Program-made: the position numbers and the translations under genes
Notes under the pieces: generated by a model
What the model was told of the DNA's origin: nothing
Database searches by the model: none
What the model saw: only the letters and a program-made list of their open reading frames with translations
Source: Achatina immaculata
Lineage: Eukaryota > Mollusca > Gastropoda > Stylommatophora > Achatinidae
Reading direction: 5' to 3'
Assembly (NCBI GenBank): GCA_009760885.1
Contig: CM019708.1
Span: forward strand, 1,612,001-1,676,000
DNA: 64,000 nt
Part shown: positions 12,421-24,229 of the stretch, in pieces
How the letters are laid out: each line of letters opens with the position of its first letter
How positions within the stretch are numbered: position 1 is the first letter of the stretch

Positions 12421-14161
12421 AGAGCGAGACTGATGACCCTGTCGCTGTGGTGGCACAGCAATTAATTATAGTTCAATGACTCTGACATTCTTAAGGGCCA
12501 GTGTGCTTTCAGCTGTGTACTCTAATGGCGAGTACCCCTACAACCACTCTGTTTTTTGGTTGCAGTAAATTATTCAATACATGAATTGTAAGTCGAAAAG
12601 CACCTGCATTATATTCGCTCGGTATTATTCGCAGTTTCAAACATTCGCGGATATGGAGGGAGTATTGTATAAGCGTTGTAACTACGCAGCAAGTAACGAT
12701 AGGATAAGCTGTACTTTTGAGTCCAGTGACTGATAAAAACGTGAAATATGTGTAGCCCTATAAACGAAAAAAAAGCACGTTTCTCGAGGTGACAAGTGTT
12801 TCACACCGCATTTGTATGCCCGGCTGAAGAAAAAAAAGTTCCTTGTCTAAACAAAGCACTCGTGAGGAAAAACAGATGAACGCCAAAATCAATAGAGTAT
12901 AAAAGAATGCTGCTAATGTAGTCTGTTAGCATACGATCAAATACCAACAAAACAACGCAGCAATACAATATAACTCATGGGCTGAGAATACTAGTACAGG
13001 GGAACAAACCCACATGTTGTTTCACACTGAAGCTGATAGTTCGTTATTAACTCAATAGACAATACAACGTGGAAGACATCAACGAAACAATGAGCAGCTT
13101 CTTTACCTTGTCTAAAACCTGCTTGATAACTGTTTATATATTTTTTTTCTCCGTATAAGCAGCGAACGTTGAGTCGACTGTGAACACCATCTCAAGTATG
13201 GATTATGCCAAGGATGATGCGGCTTACACAAGTTCAACTTACAAAGAAAATCCCAAAAATTTAGCATGTAAACACGTTTTGAGATTTTTCACGGTCTGAA
13301 AGTCCCGTTATTTTACACATGTGAAACATCTATTTCTAGTTGGTTCAACTAGGACAGTAAAATATCTCAATACACAAATTATGGGTGAATAAAATGAAAT
13401 GCTTTCATGAAAATTTGACACATAAAATGGTTTTGTAGTCACTGGACTATTAAAGAGTTTTTGTTGGAATGTGTTTGTCTAATAGAATGTCTGTCATGTG
13501 ACACTTACGACATATAAACAGTTTATCCTGCAATATGAAATTCCCCCCCCCCCCCTTCTCTCTCTCTCTCTTTCAGCATGGTTCTTTGCTTAGCGATTAA
13601 GTTTTAGCCATATTATCATTCTGTACTATTTTTTAGTGGTTTATGGTAGTTTTGACTCTTACAAAAAACACAAAAAAGTGCAGAGAAAGATTAAACTGTA
13701 GAAACTGCACTTTCAATATTAAATGACAAAAGCACACACACAAAAAAGTAAAAATATAACAAGACAAAGTACAAATCAGAACAAGGAAATTATGCACTAT
13801 AACAAGCATATAAATCTAAACCAACCAATGTTTAAAAAAAAACGTGTTTTGACATCCATCTTATATTTTGCTTAAGACTGAAGTACTCTAGCGTTCTACA
13901 TTCACTAACAACAACGTGTGAAACTAAAGTTTACTTTTCTTCATACAGAGCTTACACATCAGTCAATTGTGAAAATGATAAAATATGTACATCGTGCGTG
14001 AAATTTTGATAAAACATAATTTTCACTAGTTTTATCATTAATATACTAAGCTACTCAACGAGGCAACAACACATCTTTCATACATAACCTATATATTTCG
14101 GCATGAAAAGATTTTTCATAAATGGCTTTTTTTCGGGAGATACAGTATTGAAAACAACCGC
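12421..14161. other. No gene recognised
   Basis: AT-rich DNA with a poly-C run near 13545-13557 and short TC repeats. I see no coding region, element ends or RNA motif. Confidence 0.5.
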
Positions 14162-14408
14162 GAATGAAAGTAAACAGACTGAGCTGTCAAACAATAAATG
14201 TGACATTTTGTGAATGAAAATAAACAGACTGAGCTGTCAAACAATAAATGTGACATTTTGTGAATGAAAATAAACAGACTGAGCTGTCAAACAATAGATG
14301 TGACATTTTGTGAATGAAAATAAACAGACTGAGCTGTCAAACAATAAATGTGACATTTTGTGAATGAAAGTAAACAGACTGAGCTGTCAATAAATGTGAT
14401 ATTTTGCA
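14162..14408. repeat. Tandem array, 50-bp unit x5
   Basis: Five units start at 14162, 14212, 14262, 14312 and 14362, each beginning GAATGAAARTAAACAGACTG. The first four are nearly identical. The last is a few bases shorter (a deletion in the CAAACAATAAATG part) and diverged at its end. High identity implies recent amplification. Confidence 0.95.
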
Positions 14409-14536
14409 GGTTAAAGAATGATCGATACTTTTTCACGGAAGAAATTAGGTTATTAGTGTGAGTGTACAGTGCACGAATTGCATGAGAATGTCCTTGGTTC
14501 TATTCCTGATTGATTAATTTATATTTTCTTCATCAA

Positions 14537-14827
14537 ATATATCCATACTACAAGAACTTAATATTGAAGAAGGCTGAAAGCGGATTAAACAGAGAAAACT
14601 TAAATATTTTGGACACATTAAACGTCATGATAATCTAGAGAAGACCGTCTAGGAAGGGTACATAATGTGAAAAAGAAAGAGGAAGACCCAAGGTGAAGAT
14701 GGCTGCAAGACATCGTTGATGATCTGCGAATGGATGCATCAGCAGCAGGGCATCTTGCTCACAACCGAGAGGCCTACAGGAGAGCTGTTAGGGAGGCAAA
14801 GTTCCGCAAGGGACATGCAAATGATTG
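14537..14827 (+). mobile_element. RTE-A 3' fragment
   Basis: The plus strand carries the last ~290 bases of RTE-A coding sequence (ILQELNIEEG, then HLAHNREAYR, then [10 protein letters not shown]) with small deletions, ending in a (GACT)n tail rather than (GAAT)n. Confidence 0.85.
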
Positions 14828-15524
14828 ACTGACTGACTCATCATCTTATCTCGCACATGTCTTCCTCAGTTATTCCTCAAACTTTAAAAAGCTTACTACA
14901 TTTTATTACCGTTTTTGTTTCAAAATTCAATCCATCGATACTGGACAGTATGATGGGCGGGCCGACGGACGGACAATTAGTTATTACAGACAATATAGAC
15001 ATACAGAAGGAAGGACGGATAGAGAAACTGCACTGACAGTCCGGACAACGCCTGGTATCTGTGCTAGTGTGAAAAACAAAACAAAACCAAAAACTGTATT
15101 TTTGAGACCTGAAAGCAAATAAACATGCTTAGTTTTATATATTACTACATAAAGAAGCATACGAAAGGATATTGGACTGATCTGCAATCAGATATAAATA
15201 CAATTATTCCTGTGCATACTTATCACAGAAGCATTTATGAACAAAGATACAGACATGGATGCTAATTAACTGAAAGTCAAACACCCGATGAAAGGGAATA
15301 AAAGAATTTCCACTCACAAATTATCATGCAACTTCGAGCGCAGTATGTTCCAACCACGAGGCTCGACTGCCTCAAAAAGAACACGATACACAGACATGCG
15401 CACACAGAGAGACAGATTATGAAAGCTCGCAAGTGAACGCTGGAGAAGGCAAACACAGCGGTTAAAGCAATGTTAGGCTAACATTGTCTGGACCTCTTGT
15501 TCACTCCTTTCTCACACTGCTTAA
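14828..15524. other. No gene recognised
   Basis: AT-rich DNA without a recognisable gene or element end. Its last part borders the dispersed repeat at 15525. Confidence 0.4.
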
Positions 15525-15727
15525 GCCGATGCCCTACTTTTTCTCATGTATACAAAAATGTTACATAACATACAACACAAGTCCGGTCAATATATTAAAA
15601 CTAGATGTAACCCCTTCAAATAATGACAAGGTAAATAAAGGGCAAACTACATAATTTATCACAACTTATAAACATTTTTGTGTATTACATCACCCCTCTT
15701 TTTTAAAAACTTCTGTATTACATCTTT
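15525..15727. repeat. Dispersed repeat, intact copy (empty target of the hAT at 38696)
   Basis: This ~200-bp segment matches 38612-38695 followed directly by 39406-39515. Shared blocks include ACAACACAAGTCC, ATTAAAACTAGATGTAA and CAAACTACATAATTTATCAC. It lacks the 702-bp hAT element present in the other copy and so represents the pre-insertion state. Confidence 0.85.
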
Positions 15728-15775
15728 CCTCCGCCCACACCCCTCTCACTACCCCCGTTAAATTACTTCCGTACA

Positions 15776-16000
15776 TCAAGGGGCTAGCGTAGTGCTTAGA
15801 GCACTCGTCTAGCAGCCGAATGGTCGAGGGTTCGAATCCCCAGATGAGCGCGATTTTTTTTCGACCAATGCGGTCCCAAGGTCGACCCAGCCTGATAAAA
15901 TGGGTACCAGAGAAAATATGGGAAGGAAAGGCAGCGAAGAAAGGAACTGGCCACACTACCTCATATGCTTTTGGACCAGCATAATGAGCTCTCTAACGCT
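15776..16000 (+). mobile_element. tRNA-derived SINE-like unit
   Basis: The segment has an A-box-like TAGCGTAGTGC at 15785-15795 and a perfect B-box GGTTCGAATCC at 15829-15839, spaced like a class I tRNA internal promoter. It is followed by a non-tRNA body (CCAGCCTGATAAAATGGGTACC region). The tRNA-like part does not continue into a matching acceptor stem, so it is read as a SINE head. The 3' boundary is uncertain. Confidence 0.65.
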
Positions 16001-17875
16001 TCATCCCCACGGCATTTGCTTTGAGACTATCTTTACATCATATTCCTCCCACCCCATTAAAAATATCCATATCATCCCCCGTAAAAATTCTGTATTGGCA
16101 CGGAACAAAAACTATAAGTAAACATAAACAGAGACACATTACAACAAGTGACAAAATTCATCGGAGGTATTTTGGTTACAAGCTGTATCGCGGATAATAC
16201 TGAACCCTACATATTTTTTAAAGCATATATACATACGCATAATACAGTTTAATTTCAAAATTACATCACTGTAAACAAGAGGAAGCTTTCCGTTCATGTC
16301 CTCCAGTCACAAATTTAACAAATTTAATGCCTTTTCCGTTTTCACTAAATACGTTGATTAACACGTTAATTAAATCAATTTGAAAAGAAACCGCAACAAC
16401 AAAACCATTAGATCCAGACAGTTTAAATATTTCAGTAATATCAAGAGGCGTAACACGATCACGAAACTACGCTATATGGAAAAGTATAAGGGAAAAATAG
16501 CAAGAGCCGACAACAGTGTAGATTAGTAGAGAACATTAAAAAATTAACCGGGTGCACTGTGAAAGTGGAGGGCAGAACAAGCTAGAGGATCACGGCATCC
16601 AATCTTTCAATACCCTCCCCCCCCCCCAACTCACCCGCTAAAAACGTGTGCACTGGCATAAATTCTGTATAACACCACACCCTCTCCTCAAACAAAAGTG
16701 TCTCTTTACTTTCTCACAAGTCACGTCTAAAATGCTTGAGATGGAGACAAAGAGACTTTACAGGATAAATGTAATAAATGAAAGCCGCAATTAAAATGAT
16801 CTTAATGATGGATCTTTCCACTAGGACATGCAAAATGTTATCACTGGAATCTCAAACCACGGATAAGACCTGAAAGACACCCCTCACCAACACAGACATT
16901 CCCTGAGGTATAATGTTTCAAGGAAACACAACAGAAATAATGACCAGGTTGGGATGATGAGCAGATAAAGAAGATTCTTTAGTTATTACTACTACTCTGA
17001 TAAGGAGGAGACTGACCACTATCCCGAATACGTGCAAGACAAGAAGGAATAAGTGAACACAGTTTTGTAAGATCAGACCTGGATAAAAATCGCGAGACGT
17101 GAGAGAAAGAAGAATCACAAGAGAATTACCTGGGATTTGAAGCATGAACTCCGGTAGGACGAACAGCCGTCTAGCCACGAGAGAACAGCGTAATAACGAA
17201 ATGGCTATCTCGCAGCTCCAAAAAAAAAGTGTTTGAAAGCGAAGTCATTAGTAGCTGTTTAGTCGACACGAGGGATCATGACACCCGGAAATAAACGAGG
17301 TCATAACACAGAAATTCTGTAGCTTATATTCAGTCTCTCTAGAATGTACCAACTTTATACAAGGTGAACGCTCATAGCTGACGCTGATTGATAACAGCTG
17401 ATGACAAACGACTCAATCTCACAATCTCACACAAGTGTTTCATAATCCAGCGGAAGAAGAAATGACAACCGGTTCAAAAGTATAAAACACAGATGAAATA
17501 AATTACTTCTCACAAGCTTTTCATAAATTCCAAATAAAAAAAAAAAAAACAATACGTCTACTTCTGGTATGTAAAAGTCTGCACTTCAGACAAATAAGTT
17601 CTACATTTCGGAATCTACTCACCACTTTTCTCATTGGCTTTTAAAATGTGCAACAGGGGCAGTTTTCAATGATGAGGAGCTTCTGTTGCTCTGTGATACT
17701 TTAAACATCTAGTAAATAAGGTCAATTTTCCATTTCTTCTTGTAAGAAACAGAAAGAAAATACCTACCAAATCCACATTATTCTATCAATCAATGACTGT
17801 TTGCAGACATTTCTACAATATAGGCGGTTTTTATTTGAAAGTCATTTTGATCAATAATATTATCTTTAATTATAA
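16001..17875. other. No gene recognised
   Basis: AT-rich, non-repetitive DNA. A minus-strand open frame at 16918-17178 is hydrophobic but has no recognised family, splice context or homologue in the window. Confidence 0.45.
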
Positions 17876-18072
17876 ATCATCATCATCATCAGTCCTCTGT
17901 ACTCCCAATGGAGAATAATGCATCAACAAAGGATCTCCAGCCAGTCCCGATCCTGAGCAAGTTGGGATACCTCAAACCATGTCTTTCCTGCTTCCTTTAG
18001 TTCTTCCTGTTTTGTGCGTCCCCAATGGCCTGCCCCTCTTTCTTTTCCTTTGAGGTGTCCTGTACCGCCGGA
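17876..18072 (-). mobile_element. RTE-G: 3' fragment of a non-LTR retrotransposon
   Basis: The minus strand encodes KGKERGAGHWGRTKQEELKE, then AGKTWFEVSQLAQDRDWLEI, the usual C-terminus of RTE-like ORFs, followed by a (GAT)n tail (CATCATCATCATCA on plus at 17878). It is decayed, very short and 5'-truncated. Confidence 0.65.
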
Positions 18073-18645
18073 ATTTGGGGAATCTGAATGGAAATTAATT
18101 AAATATGTAATTATAAATGCTGGCCTTATTTCATATAAGTTAACCATCTGAGAGGAATGAGTGAAGGATTTTGATAAAATGTACGCATTTATTATTAATG
18201 CAAGGAGTACTGTAAACAGTCATGAAATGTCAGAAGGCAATAAAAGAAAATTCTAACAGAATATCTGGAGGATTTTTCTGCAATAACTGAAAAACGAAAC
18301 TTGTCTGTCTATGTTTCAAATTAAAGATACAATCAGATCAGAATTACCCTGACAGAAACCACTTCCAGTGACGAAGTGTCTGCTATCAAGACCACAGGAC
18401 AACAGACAAGGAAGTACTTTCCTGTTGATCATGAGACATTACTACTGCATCAGATAACAAAACAATCTAACACGAGTTAATGTATACTGACATTTTTTCC
18501 ACTCACACACAGTCAGAGAAACAAAATAGTAATGGACAATCGAATGGAAACACTAAAGGAAAAGCAACTGTCTGGAAAGCACTAATCATTCAGTCCTGAA
18601 GAATTTGAAAAAAAAATGTTCGCTCTATCAAATCTTGGCAACATA

Positions 18646-19398
18646 CAAGGGTCATACCGAAAGTTGTGAGCAAACATTTTTTAAAAATCAGAATTTATAG
18701 ATAGAGATAATATAAATGTATCACCTTAATCTGAATCATTTTCTTCACTTTTCAACATAATCTCCATTTCTATGCACACATTTTTCCCATCGCTCTGCAA
18801 GTTTGAAAATACCCTCCCGATAGAATTACACTCCAGCTGACCGATGGCACAGACGAACTGCTTTCTGGACCTTCTCTCCTGTGGGACCCAGCTGGCACAA
18901 ACTTTTCTATTGCATAGGGTTTCAATCATTTCCTGTATTGCACTGTGTCCTATTTCAAGATTTACAGCGATTTCAGATACTGTGACACGTCTGTCTTGTT
19001 TAATGATGTCAACACTTTCCACGTTGCGTTCAATGGAGGCAGTTCGAGGGCGACCGCTGCGAGGCACATCTTGGATGCTCGTGCTTCCATCTTTGAAATG
19101 TTTCACCCACCTCCTAACACTGCTAGCACCCATACACACATCTCCATAATCAAGTTGAAGTCTTTGGTGAATTTCAGCAGCGGGGATTTCCTCTTTAACA
19201 AGCACGTTGACGAAACGAAACTTCAGCACCCGCCATTTTGTTTAAGCTCCGTGTGGCCACGTGACACATGATGGTGACGTCATGTGATCTCTACATAAAG
19301 TGCAAAGGATGCAGTTAAGGTGATACATTTGTATTTTCTCTATCTATAAATTCTGATTTAAAAGAAGATTTTGCTCACGACTTTCGGTATGACCTTCG
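18646..19398 (-). mobile_element. Internally deleted mariner (copy 1 of mariner-2 family)
   Basis: Ends read CAAGGGTCATACCGAAAGT and, reverse-complemented from the right, CGAAGGTCATACCGAAAGTC. TA flanks both sides (18644-18645 and 19399-19400). At 753 bp it is about 550 bp shorter than a full mariner. Subterminal sequences beyond the ends (ATAAATTCTGATTT and neighbours) are also inverted. The second copy is at 53787-54751. Confidence 0.9.
18726..19236 (-). pseudogene. mariner transposase lacking the catalytic core
   Basis: An ATG at 19236-19234 gives MAGAEVSFRQRA and then a frameshift. The remaining frame, open to 18726, encodes the paired helix-turn-helix DNA-binding region: IPAAEIHQRLQLDYGD, GASSVRRWVKHFKDG, DVPRSGRPRTAS and RRVTVSEIAVNLEIGHSAI. 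After ASWVPQE it jumps to the extreme C-terminus ([15 protein letters not shown]), so the whole DDD catalytic domain is missing. The long frame after the deletion could encode only a DNA-binding protein. Confidence 0.85.
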
Positions 19399-19400
19399 TA

Positions 19401-21590
19401 TTTAATCCTGTAACACCAGAACGGGCACGGAGCTGCATGAACATTCATAATCTATCACTAGAAATCACATAATTTTTCACTCACGTTTCTCAAACAAGTC
19501 TTTGTTTTCCAGTGACTGATTACATATATTAAATTTTACAGAATACACCATTTCAGAAACTAGCAATGTTTGATGATTGCTATGATAGCAATGTTTGATG
19601 ATTGCTATGACTGCTGTATAACTATATATACATGTACAGTAAACATAAACAATTTGGCAGACAACAGTCTCGATGGCCGCAAGGTTTTGTACGCGTAAAC
19701 TGTATTAGTAACATTAAGAGAGCACTTTCACAACTTTAAGATCATTTTACACAGGCAACGTTCGCCTGAACTGACATCTCTGCTTGTTGTACAGCGCCAC
19801 TGTGTTCCTCAGCTACTTTCCTTCCTCTGCAAACATTTTCTTCTCCAATTCCAGCCTGATTTGCTGGCCAACTTTCAATGACAACAGAGCGAAAATCTAA
19901 GATAAAAGATGAAGTAATTGCTATGACCGAATACAGATGGTTAAAATTCTTTCATAATCATTAAAAATAGGCAACAGTGACAGTCAGGGAGTACATGATG
20001 CAGTCATGACAACTTAAACACCGAATGACATCAAACCAGGTCTCTAAACAGCATATAAATGAAAACTGTTACCGCCATCTCTCTCATATAATTCTCACTT
20101 TTTTGCAACAGATAAAAGTGAAGTGTGCACAAAAGAGTAATTTATTTCTGCTATTTATGTCAAGTTCCTGATTCAGTTCCTTTAATTTAATACTTTGAAT
20201 GTTGAAGGTAACGAGACTACCGAGACACAGACTCGATTCTGAACTCTTGGGGAAGACAAATACAAACAAGCTCTTTCATGGAAATTCAATACACATTTAT
20301 TTCGCATGCACAGAGGCTATCAAAACAATGATCTATATTATAAATCTAATGTGCTACAATCTAATACTCTGCTTGTATCAGTTGAACCTTTCCCATAAGA
20401 GACATGCTTACACTTCATTATTGTTTTAGAGCTTTACAGGATGGCGCATACAGTATTATTGAAAGTCTTCAATAAAAATGTCAGTAAATGAGAGTAATCT
20501 CTGTCAGGCAATGAAGTGCAAGCCGAACTAAATAATACATATTCATGTATTGGATCACACCCATGAATAATATTATTTCCTGCAACAATACACTCATTGT
20601 TTGATAGAGCAGGCTTGGCATAAGGAAAAGCCCTATAAAACCCAGATATACCCAGGTGATAGTAATGTAGTACCTTTCCTGCTTGGGAAACGCAGCTTCT
20701 GGTTGGTATTCCAAGCACGAACCATACAAAATGTGCCTCGTTTACCTGATGCAGATGAAGGCATTATTACGGGCTGCTGGTCAAATCTCTACAGAACCAT
20801 GTGACAAACAATCAGCGACTAAATCACGCATACACACATGATATAATATAACAAACCAAGCAAACATACATAATATATCATAACTTAGCGAACATCCTGT
20901 CATAACATAACCTAGCAAACATAAATAACATGACAGGACACAACGTCAACCTCTTCCCTCTCATATAACAGTAATAATGAGTCACATCAATGTCAGTGGA
21001 TGTACAGGTTGGTCGTATATTATTAAGTGCAAATTTATAATATAACTGGAAACAAGCGAGGCTTGTGCAAAATCTCCAGCTTGTTAATTACACAAAGAAA
21101 AATCCAATAAGGTGAGATATTGTGAAATCAGATACAAACTAATAAATGTCCTAGTCAGATCTGCGAATCTCTGTCTACTAATGCTCAAACACGGACAGCT
21201 TTCACCACTTCACCACACTTTCCTCTTTTCTGGCAAAAGAACATGGTAAAACTAACAACTGGCGGACATTCCAAATCACAAACGTCTGCCAGCAGAACAG
21301 ACACATACAGAAACATACAGGAAGCTGTATGGACTCAATATCTCTCCAGGATGTGGGAGATAATGGGAGATATTGCGGATGTTCAGCAGACAGCTCAGAA
21401 TAATGAGCACCCATCAGCTGCCGCTTCATGGTATTAAAATGTCAAAGTGCAGACAATACGCGCTACCTTTAAGTACAGCAAGCAATTTTGATTATAAAAA
21501 AAGAATGATAAAATCAATATCCACAGGAGAGTTTGGCTGCAATGGACAACTAGCATGCTTTGTCTCTTGCTTTCACGGAACACTGGACAT
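19401..21590. other. No gene recognised
   Basis: AT-rich DNA. A perfect 25-bp tandem duplication (TAGCAATGTTTGATGATTGC unit) lies near 19561-19610. None of the short open frames shows a family motif. Confidence 0.45.

Positions 21591-21593
<3 letters not shown>

Positions 21594-21643
<50 letters not shown>
21594..21643. repeat. (AT)n microsatellite
   Basis: About 50 bases of alternating AT directly upstream of the RTE-C copy. The repeating-IY translation here is an artefact. Confidence 0.95.
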
Positions 21644-21644
<1 letters not shown>

Positions 21645-21647
21645 CAC

Positions 21648-22726
21648 TGATGGAAAGATCAATAGAAGTAAAAACGGACCTATACTTATGCTTCATAGAC
21701 AAAGTAAAGCATTCGATAAAGTGAGACATACAAAAATTATAAGAATGCTGGAAGACATCAACATAGATGGGAAAGATCCGAAACTCATCAAAACATATAC
21801 TAGCAGCAATGAAGGTTGAGAACCAAATAGGAGCATTCCAAGACATAAAATTGGGAGTGAGACAAGGATGTGTTCTATCTCCTGACCTCTTCTCTATGTA
21901 CAGCGAAATCATAATGAGAAATATAGAAAGCTTGCCAGGAATATCAATTGGTGGGTACAACCGTAACAACTTAAGATAAGCAGACGACATAGTTCTGACT
22001 GCTAAAAGTGAAGGGGGCTACAGGCTCTTCTGGACATCGTGGTTCGTGAAAGTAAAAGTAAAGGTCTCAGCCTGAATAAAAAGAAGACTGAAGTGATGGT
22101 CATCTCTAAGAAAAGAATACCACCAAAATGCAGCAATACCATCGATGGCACAAAATTGAAACAAGCTGACAGATTCAAGTACTTAGGAACAATTATAACA
22201 GCTGATGGGAAATGTCACAACGAAATAAAAAGCAGACGTGCTCAGGCCAAGTCAGCATTCCAGAAAATGAGACACATCTTATCCAACAGATCCATATCAG
22301 TGGAAACAAGATTCCGAGTACTTAAACGTTACATTTTATTTTATGGATGTGAAGCATGGTCCATGAATAAGAGAGTATAGCGAGAAATGGAAGCCATTGA
22401 AATGTGGTTCTTAAGGAGGATGTTGAAGGTACCATGGACAGCTAAGAAAACCAACGAAGAAGTCTTAAGAGATGCTGGAGTTAAAAGGCAAATTACAGCA
22501 AAGATCAGAGGCAGACAAGCGAGATTTGTAGGACATTTCCTGAGAAGAGGAAAACTGGAAAACACTGTGGCAACTGGAAAAACTGAAGGAAGAAGAGACA
22601 GAGAAGTTAGTGGATGGGCTGTCAGTGTGGCTAGGAAGAAAGTCACCGGCGGATCTCATAATCAAATCTAAAGACAGGGAATTGTGGAGAGAAATGATCG
22701 TCTACCCACGCAGCACCGCACTTGAC
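21648..22726 (+). mobile_element. RTE-C retrotransposon, 5'-truncated decayed copy
   Basis: The plus strand encodes the RT core ([31 protein letters not shown]) and the downstream domain (FKYLGTIITADGKCHNEI, FLRRMLKVPWTAKKTNEE, GRQARFVGHFLRRGKLENT). At the catalytic YADD box (about 21975-21987) the tyrosine codon is TAA, giving R-stop-ADD. Another stop follows CEAWSMNKRV near 22378. It ends in a (TGAT)n run. The better copy is at 50456-52217. Confidence 0.85.
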
Positions 22727-23531
22727 TGATTGATTGCTTGTGCAGTTATTAAACTTTCATGCTACAAGTGTTATTCGGGGGTGGGGGTGGGTGGGCGATT
22801 AATATAAATAAATGAAAATATTTAATACACAAAATAAATATTAGGACACCAGCTGATGAACATGTATTGCCGAAAACAAGAGCTAACAGCGAAAAAGAGC
22901 ACAGTGTCCTAAAAGAGACTAGGTAAGCTGCTTTTTGTAATGTATCCTTGTAGCTAATTCTGTATAAATGGTCATAAATATTTTTTACATGTTCACAATG
23001 AGAATTAATCTTTGCTTACACACCCCACCCCCAAACTACTCCTTTATCCCGAGCTTTATATGCGGGAGATGGGGCGGAAATATATAGACTGAAAAGTTCG
23101 GGCCTTTATAGAGGTCTTCAATGAGTGAGGGTCGCTAAAACGTAAATCTATTAAACGAAGGATCCCATAACGAAATGTGAAACAAAACAAAACAAAAACA
23201 CAAACAAACAAACAAACCGCAGCTAGTTTGCTGTGTGTGGATGAATAAAGAGAGCTGAGGAGTAGGTGAGAAATGACAGCATGTCAGACCTGTGTGACCC
23301 CTAGACAACTCAAAAGGATAAGTAAACAGATTATTTGTCATGTGGGATTAAAGAAAATATTCATGTCCACAAAAAGGTTCGTTCCTTCACGTTTTTACAA
23401 AAATGGCAAAACTACCGCACGTAACAACATAATCCGACGGTTTCACGGAAGGTTTGCGTACATGCGTACATGCTACAACGATAATAATAATAATAATATT
23501 GTACACAAAAAGAAAATATACACATCTTTCT
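22727..23531. other. No gene recognised
   Basis: A G-rich run (22777-22796) and an (AAT)n run (23480-23500). No coding or RNA feature recognised. Confidence 0.45.
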
Positions 23532-23742
23532 TATATCTTATATCCTTCCCGTATCGTTAAACGTCACATAGGGCTCGCAAGGTAGTTCGCCAATTTTTTT
23601 CCTGTCTTCGGCGAGTCTTTCAAACTCATCAAAGGATTTTATGCCTGTTAATTTGGCCTCTCTTAACGATGTCCTCTTTAGAGTTTCACGCGGTCTGGCT
23701 CTTTTTCTTTGGCCTGTTGTGTTCCACTTGATAGCTTCTTAC
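23532..23742 (-). mobile_element. RTE-B 3' fragment
   Basis: The minus strand encodes the RTE-B C-terminus (QRKRARPRETLKRTSLREA, then EDRKK and ALCDV) with an (AAGAT)n tail at its 3' end (low coordinate). Confidence 0.8.
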
Positions 23743-24229
23743 TGGCTTACTTTAAACAAATTTACTATCTCCTTTATCCATGGACACTGCAACACCACCT
23801 GAATTTGGTCTACTGTTGCTGCCACTAAAATAAGATTCAAACATACACATCAGTTTTTCATCAATCCTGACAACAGTCCATCTGACAGGATTTGCATGTA
23901 GTGTGCCTTCCGTAGTTATGTCATAATCTTAATCAAGTGTCTGTGTGTTTGTCTCCACCCTTCTCTTCTCTTTTTTTTTGTTTTGTTTTGTTATTGGTCC
24001 CATATACAAATAGTGCTTACCCTGAAAATGGTGACAAATTGTATGACTACTGTGTATACTTTTCTTACTAATAATTTTTACCTGTACATTTTATCACGCT
24101 TATCATCCTCGTCTCCTTCCTATAAAACCAGTTTCAGTTCACGTGCAGTCATCATTCACTTTACCCCATCAATAATGATGTTGATAAAAGTTCCACGTAA
24201 ATAAACTTTAGTTTTTAAAATGAGTGCAG

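Noticed and set aside
12157..12461. Long minus-strand open frames rich in Ser and Leu
   Set aside because: They are translations of a (GA)n tract in two frames, with no other protein features.
15785..15845. A functional tRNA gene
   Set aside because: A and B boxes are present, but there is no matching acceptor stem and the sequence continues into a SINE-like body.
16918..17178. 86-codon hydrophobic minus-strand open frame
   Set aside because: No family match, no splice or promoter context, and length is compatible with chance in this DNA.
22850..22880. CTGATGA followed by GAAA, resembling a hammerhead ribozyme core
   Set aside because: The bases between the two motifs do not form stem II, and no flanking stems I and III are visible.
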